NCBI GenBank assembly: GCA_964504625.1
Contig: CAZDEK010000043.1
Coordinates: forward strand, 1 to 7,711
From: CAZDEK01 sp964504625
Lineage (GTDB): Bacteria; Patescibacteriota; Saccharimonadia; CAILAD01; GCA-016700035
Direction of reading: 5' to 3'
DNA length: 7,711 bases
The notes under the pieces are model-generated. The model worked only from the letters and a program-made list of their open reading frames with translations, was not told where the DNA came from and did not search any database. The translations under genes and the position numbers were made by a program. Below are positions 5,770 to 7,711 of this stretch, piece after piece. Positions within the stretch are counted from its first letter, which is position 1, and each line of letters opens with the position of its first letter.

Positions 5770-5795
5770 AAGCATAAGCGTATTGGAGGGCCATC
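5749..5795 (-). repeat. Direct repeat, proximal copy, overlapping the tRNA-Lys 3' end
   Basis: This copy contains the functional acceptor end of tRNA-Lys (5784-5795 core) and the tRNA-side terminator. It matches 4884-4930 at 36 of 47 ungapped positions, with blocks GACTCCC, AAGTC/GAGTC, TAAGCAT and the 12-base core. Confidence 0.7.
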
Positions 5796-5860
5796 TGGGA
5801 CTCGAACCCAGGACATTCTGCTTAAGAGGCAGACGCTCTAACCAACTGAGCTAATGGCCC
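5784..5860 (-). tRNA. tRNA-Lys (anticodon CTT)
   Basis: A complete 77-base cloverleaf on the minus strand: acceptor GGGCCAT/ATGGCCC, D arm GCTC...GAGC, anticodon stem TCTGC/GCAGA with loop CTCTTAA (anticodon CTT, reading AAG), T stem CTGGG/CCCAG with loop TTCGAGT, discriminator T and an encoded CCA. Its 3' end forms one side of the direct repeat that bounds the YrdB-SRPBCC islet. Confidence 0.97.
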
Positions 5861-5872
5861 GAAAACCTGAAT

Positions 5873-5901
5873 ATTTTACCTGGAAAAGCTATTTTTGGCA
5901 A
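5873..5901 (-). promoter_or_regulatory. tRNA-Lys promoter
   Basis: TTGCCA (5901-5896) and TAAAAT (5878-5873) are 17 bases apart on the minus strand, placing transcription start about six bases before the tRNA 5' end. Confidence 0.7.
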
Positions 5902-5918
5902 GGTATCCGCGTGATAGA

Positions 5919-5947
5919 TTGCAAGGCTCTACTGGTCGCGCTATGCT
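5919..5947 (+). promoter_or_regulatory. Promoter of the DUF5684 gene
   Basis: TTGCAA (5919-5924) and TATGCT (5942-5947) are separated by exactly 17 bases. Transcription would start near 5954, about ten bases before an AAGGAA Shine-Dalgarno at 5965-5970. It is back to back with the tRNA-Lys promoter. Confidence 0.6.
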
Positions 5948-5964
5948 AGTGGCATAACAAGTAT

Positions 5965-5970
5965 AAGGAA
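5965..5970 (+). promoter_or_regulatory. Shine-Dalgarno with no canonical start codon in range
   Basis: AAGGAA follows the predicted start of transcription by about ten bases. No ATG, GTG or TTG lies 4-12 bases downstream; the in-frame codon at the ideal distance is GTT (5976). The frame is open from 5967 into the DUF5684 gene. Confidence 0.5.
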
Positions 5971-6035
5971 TCCACGTTTATACATCTGACCCCAATAGTC
6001 TCACTTCTGCATCAACTCTAGATCCGACCACTGCA

Positions 6036-6473
6036 TTGATTGTGGGTGCCATCATATTCGTGCTAATGATTGTTATCTTCGCCGCGTTTTGGAAGATGTT
6101 TAAAAAGGCCGGGCAGCCGGGCTGGGCATCGATAGTGCCGATTTATAACACGTATGTCATGTTACAAATAGCCGGTCGTCCTGGCTGGTGGCTGCTGCTC
6201 TACTTTATTCCGGTAGCTAACTTTGTGGTTAGCATTGTGATTGCGCTTGATATTGCAAAGGCATTTGGGAAAAGTGCTCTTTTTGGTGTTGTTAGCTTGA
6301 TACTCTTCCCGTATATAGGGTACCCCATGTTAGGCTTTGGTAAAGCGCAGTATCTTGGGACAGGTACCCCGCAAGGCCCAGCTAACCCCACGCCTCCAAC
6401 GGCAGTTCCGCCAACCACTCCACCAGCCGCGCCGCCGACCGCACCGACACCTCCGGCAGCTCCTACAGCCTAG
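6036..6473 (+). CDS. DUF5684-like membrane protein with Pro-rich tail (start uncertain)
   Basis: From TTG 6036 the product has 145 residues: a first helix (about 1-19), then FKKAGQPGWASIVPIYNTYV (22-41), the conserved heart of DUF5684-type proteins, then helices at about 51-72 and 80-100, and a low-complexity tail of Pro, Ala and Thr (about 111-145). The 'KAGxPGWAxxVPiYNxyvxlxiagrPgWWlllyfIP' pattern is distinctive; some relatives are linked to signal peptidases, but no catalytic residues are visible here. The frame stays open upstream to TAA 5964-5966 and would add residues reading VYTSDPNSLTSASTLDPTTA, a plausible extracytoplasmic N-terminus. TTG 6036 has no Shine-Dalgarno nearby, so the real start may lie near 5976. 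Confidence 0.82.
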   Translation: MIVGAIIFVLMIVIFAAFWKMFKKAGQPGWASIVPIYNTYVMLQIAGRPGWWLLLYFIPVANFVVSIVIALDIAKAFGKSALFGVVSLILFPYIGYPMLGFGKAQYLGTGTPQGPANPTPPTAVPPTTPPAAPPTAPTPPAAPTA

Positions 6474-6491
6474 TATCCAAATAGGGCATAC

Positions 6492-6522
6492 AAAAAAGAC
6501 GAGCGAATGACTCGTCTTTTTT
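6492..6522. terminator. Bidirectional terminator between DUF5684 gene and tRNA-Arg
   Basis: AAAAAAGACGAG (6492-6503) and CTCGTCTTTTTT (6511-6522) form a perfect 12-pair stem with a seven-base loop and a T run on either strand. It ends the DUF5684 transcript from the left and the tRNA-Arg transcript from the right, starting two bases past the tRNA CCA. Confidence 0.9.
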
Positions 6523-6524
6523 GC

Positions 6525-6601
6525 TGGCGCGCCCTGAGGGATTCGAACCCCCGGCCTTGTGGTCCGAAGCCACACGCTCTATCCAGCTGAGCTAAGGGCG
6601 C
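6525..6601 (-). tRNA. tRNA-Arg (anticodon TCG)
   Basis: A complete 77-base cloverleaf on the minus strand: acceptor GCGCCCT/AGGGCGC, D arm GCTC...GAGC, anticodon stem TGTGG/CCACA with loop CTTCGGA (anticodon TCG, reading CGA and possibly other CGN codons), T stem GGGGG/CCCTC with one G-T pair, loop TTCGAAT, discriminator G and an encoded CCA. Confidence 0.96.
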
Positions 6602-6617
6602 CTAGTAGAACTCGGCT

Positions 6618-6646
6618 ATTATACCTGAAAATCGCGAAAAACTTCA
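6618..6646 (-). promoter_or_regulatory. tRNA-Arg promoter
   Basis: A perfect TATAAT (6623-6618) lies 16 bases before the tRNA 5' end. The -35 region is weak, TGAAGT at 6646-6641 with a 17-base spacer being the best match. Confidence 0.65.
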
Positions 6647-6650
6647 GTAA

Positions 6651-6736
6651 AAAAACAAAAAACCAAGGTGTGCTGCTGCCACATCTTGGTTTTTGGTGCT
6701 GCCAAAAACGTTTGTTTACTCAAGTGCTTGCTGTAC
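6651..6736 (-). ncRNA. Candidate small RNA between tRNA-Arg and hisS
   Basis: A minus-strand promoter (TTGCAA 6770-6765, 16 bases, TATAAT 6748-6743) would start a transcript near 6736. The transcript meets a 15-pair hairpin (6658-6694) followed on the minus strand by T6-G-T7, giving an RNA of about 85 bases. A second perfect seven-pair hairpin (6690-6708) uses bases of the terminator's 5' arm, so the two are mutually exclusive, as in an attenuator. No coding potential is credible and no known RNA family is recognised. Against it: one stem position is A-C in the minus-strand RNA but G-U in the plus-strand RNA. Confidence 0.35.
6658..6694. terminator. Long terminator-like hairpin upstream of tRNA-Arg and hisS
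   Basis: AAAAACCAAGGTGTG (6658-6672) pairs with CACATCTTGGTTTTT (6680-6694) over 15 positions with one G-T, around the loop CTGCTGC. Both strands end in T runs, the minus-strand run being longer. No gene upstream on either strand obviously needs it, apart from read-through or the candidate small RNA. Confidence 0.7.
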
Positions 6737-6742
6737 TTAGGC

Positions 6743-6770
6743 ATTATAGTCCTTATGCCGGCGATTGCAA
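6743..6770 (-). promoter_or_regulatory. Minus-strand promoter divergent from hisS
   Basis: TTGCAA (6770-6765), a 16-base spacer and a consensus TATAAT (6748-6743). The overlapping TATAGT on the plus strand (6745-6750) may be the -10 box for hisS, making this a symmetric divergent promoter; no plus-strand -35 is evident. Confidence 0.5.
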
Positions 6771-6836
6771 GAGCATTAACTCTCATTGTGTCGCGCTTTG
6801 CATGATCTGGGAAAAGCTTCCATAATAAAGAGTACT

Positions 6837-7711
6837 ATGAGTAAGCGAGTCACGCCCCGTCGTCCGAGCGGTTTTCCAGAGTATTTGCCCGCTGAGCAGC
6901 TGGCCTTTGATGGGATGCTAGCGAAGATTCGCGAAAGTTATGCGTCGGCAGGCTTTTTGCCGATTGAGACACCAGCGCTCGAACTGTCGGAGGTCTTGTT
7001 GGCAAAAGGTGGTGGCGAGACGGAGCAAGAAGTCTTCCGCTTCGGCAAGGGGAGCAAGGATTACGTGCTGCACTATGATTTGACCGTGCCGCTCGCACGC
7101 TACGTGGCTGAGCACCAGAATGAACTCATCTTCCCTTTCCGACGCTCGCAGATCCAGAAAGTCTGGCGGGCTGAACGGGCGCAGAAAGGCCGCTCGCGTG
7201 AATTTTATCAATGTGACGCTGATGTGGTAGGTGAGAGTGATGTGGCGGTCGATGGTGAGATGATCGCGCTGGCGGCTGATGTGATGCGTCGGCTGGATGT
7301 TGGCCAGTTCGTGCTGCGGGTGAATAACCGCAAGATACTCACCGGACTCTATGAGTCGCTCGGCGTCGCGGATCGCGCGACCGAGCTACTGCGTATCATT
7401 GATAAACTCGAGAAAGTTGGTGAAGAGACGGTGCAGGGCATGCTGGAAGAAGCGGGGCTCGACACGATGCAGGTTCACACACTACTCAAAGTAGCTGAGC
7501 TGCGTGGTGCGGTCGAGCCGATATTAGCTGAGCTACGGAAATTGACTGGCGATAACGCAACGTTTACCACTGGCATTACTGAACTTGAACGAACGATCCA
7601 CTCAGCGATGGCCTGCGGCGTGGCTGAGTCAGAACTGGAGATCGACTGCTCTATAGCACGTGGTTTAGACTATTACACCTCCACGGTGTTCGAAACGGTA
7701 CTCACTGGCAT
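6837..7711 (+). CDS. hisS: Histidyl-tRNA synthetase (3' end outside window)
   Basis: The visible 291 residues are the class II catalytic core that charges tRNA-His with histidine using ATP. Motif 1 region: SGFPEYLP (11-18). Substrate loop: DLTVPLARYVAEH (81-93). Motif 2: FRRSQIQKVWRAERAQKGRS and REFYQCD (101-127). Histidine-specific signature: ARGLDYYT (274-281). Cytosolic dimer in known members. Motif 3 and the C-terminal anticodon-binding domain lie beyond the window. The DLTVP and FYQCD wording is that of the eukaryote/archaea-like HisRS subtype rather than the E. coli RPEGT form. ATG 6837 has only a weak AAAGAG upstream, but no other in-frame start lies close by. Base composition is about 55-58% GC in places. 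Confidence 0.95.
   Translation, partial: MSKRVTPRRPSGFPEYLPAEQLAFDGMLAKIRESYASAGFLPIETPALELSEVLLAKGGGETEQEVFRFGKGSKDYVLHYDLTVPLARYVAEHQNELIFPFRRSQIQKVWRAERAQKGRSREFYQCDADVVGESDVAVDGEMIALAADVMRRLDVGQFVLRVNNRKILTGLYESLGVADRATELLRIIDKLEKVGEETVQGMLEEAGLDTMQVHTLLKVAELRGAVEPILAELRKLTGDNATFTTGITELERTIHSAMACGVAESELEIDCSIARGLDYYTSTVFETVLTG

Larger units (their letters stand above)
4919..5795. mobile_element. Candidate integrated islet at tRNA-Lys 3' end (attachment-like repeats, no integrase)
   Basis: The segment is bounded by direct copies of the 12-base tRNA-Lys acceptor core (4919-4930 and 5784-5795), 865 bases apart. Between them lie only the overlapping YrdB and SRPBCC genes. Five 60-base lines counted inside (4981, 5161, 5281, 5401, 5521) total 109 G+C of 300, about 36%. 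Single counted lines in the surrounding genes are 52% (2341), 58% (7081) and 63% (241). Tyrosine recombinases commonly target tRNA 3' ends and rebuild the gene, leaving such repeats. With no recombinase present, the islet may have been moved in trans or be the residue of a larger island. A truncated tandem tRNA duplication is the main alternative. Confidence 0.55.

Noticed and set aside
6366..6473. Pro/Ala/Thr-rich end of the DUF5684 gene as a tandem DNA repeat
   Set aside because: The protein is low-complexity but the codons do not form a regular DNA repeat unit.
6559..6825. Plus-strand open frame of 88 codons between the DUF5684 gene and hisS
   Set aside because: It runs antisense through tRNA-Arg and across the terminator hairpin; no motif.
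6603..6836. T-box or other aminoacyl-tRNA-sensing leader before hisS
   Set aside because: No T-box consensus (AGGGTGG...ACCGCG-like) or specifier-loop architecture could be found; the main hairpin is too far upstream and is better served by a minus-strand promoter.
6850..7211. Minus-strand open frames inside hisS
   Set aside because: They are complementary to highly conserved HisRS motifs and have no recognisable features.
1..7711. CRISPR arrays, transposases, integrases or toxin-antitoxin pairs
   Set aside because: No regularly spaced repeats and no proteins with such motifs were seen on either strand.

Overview
The window looks like a chromosomal segment of a bacterium with a small, tightly packed genome. 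A member of the Candidate Phyla Radiation, probably Saccharibacteria (TM7), is my best guess. The evidence is soft: a DUF5684-type membrane protein with a Pro-rich tail, a 65-residue glycine-rich two-helix membrane protein of a type I associate with that group, a HisRS of the 'DLTVPLARYV' subtype, genes overlapping by 1-8 bases, and about 50% GC. Several genes end in TGA, so the standard stop code is in use and the UGA-recoded Gracilibacteria/Absconditabacteria are unlikely.

Bases 1-2828 are a minus-strand operon read right to left: a Rossmann NAD(P)-binding oxidoreductase of the F420-reductase-like type, type 1 isopentenyl-diphosphate isomerase (idi), a YdeI/OmdA-family protein, a DUF1801 protein, a DUF1697 protein, and the start of a membrane protein that leaves the window. 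Junctions overlap or are separated by at most 7 bases, so the genes are probably co-transcribed and translationally coupled. A small membrane protein (2888-3085) is divergent from this operon.

Bases 3087-4813 are a second minus-strand group: a membrane-anchored surface protein with a Ser/Thr/Pro-rich stalk, a Nudix hydrolase and a four-helix membrane protein. A good sigma70-like promoter (TTGACT-16-TATGAT) precedes the surface protein.

Bases 4919-5795 are the most interesting part. An AT-rich two-gene islet (a YrdB-family membrane protein and an SRPBCC lipid-binding-fold protein, overlapping by one base) lies directly downstream of a tRNA-Lys(CTT) gene. The last 12 bases of the tRNA acceptor region, and more loosely about 35 further bases including a terminator, are repeated in direct orientation at the far end of the islet. 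This is the usual footprint of integration at a tRNA 3' end, but no integrase is present, so it may be a passively mobilised cassette or the remnant of a larger island.

Bases 5861-6602 hold divergent promoters for tRNA-Lys and a DUF5684 membrane protein. That protein's start is puzzling: there is a good Shine-Dalgarno but no canonical start codon at the right distance. A shared bidirectional terminator and a tRNA-Arg(TCG) gene follow. Bases 6603-6836 contain the tRNA-Arg promoter, a long terminator-like hairpin with a competing hairpin, and a minus-strand promoter that together could make a small RNA. hisS begins at 6837 and runs off the end.

No CRISPR array, transposase or integrase was seen. 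All calls rest on reading motifs by eye; no database search was possible.
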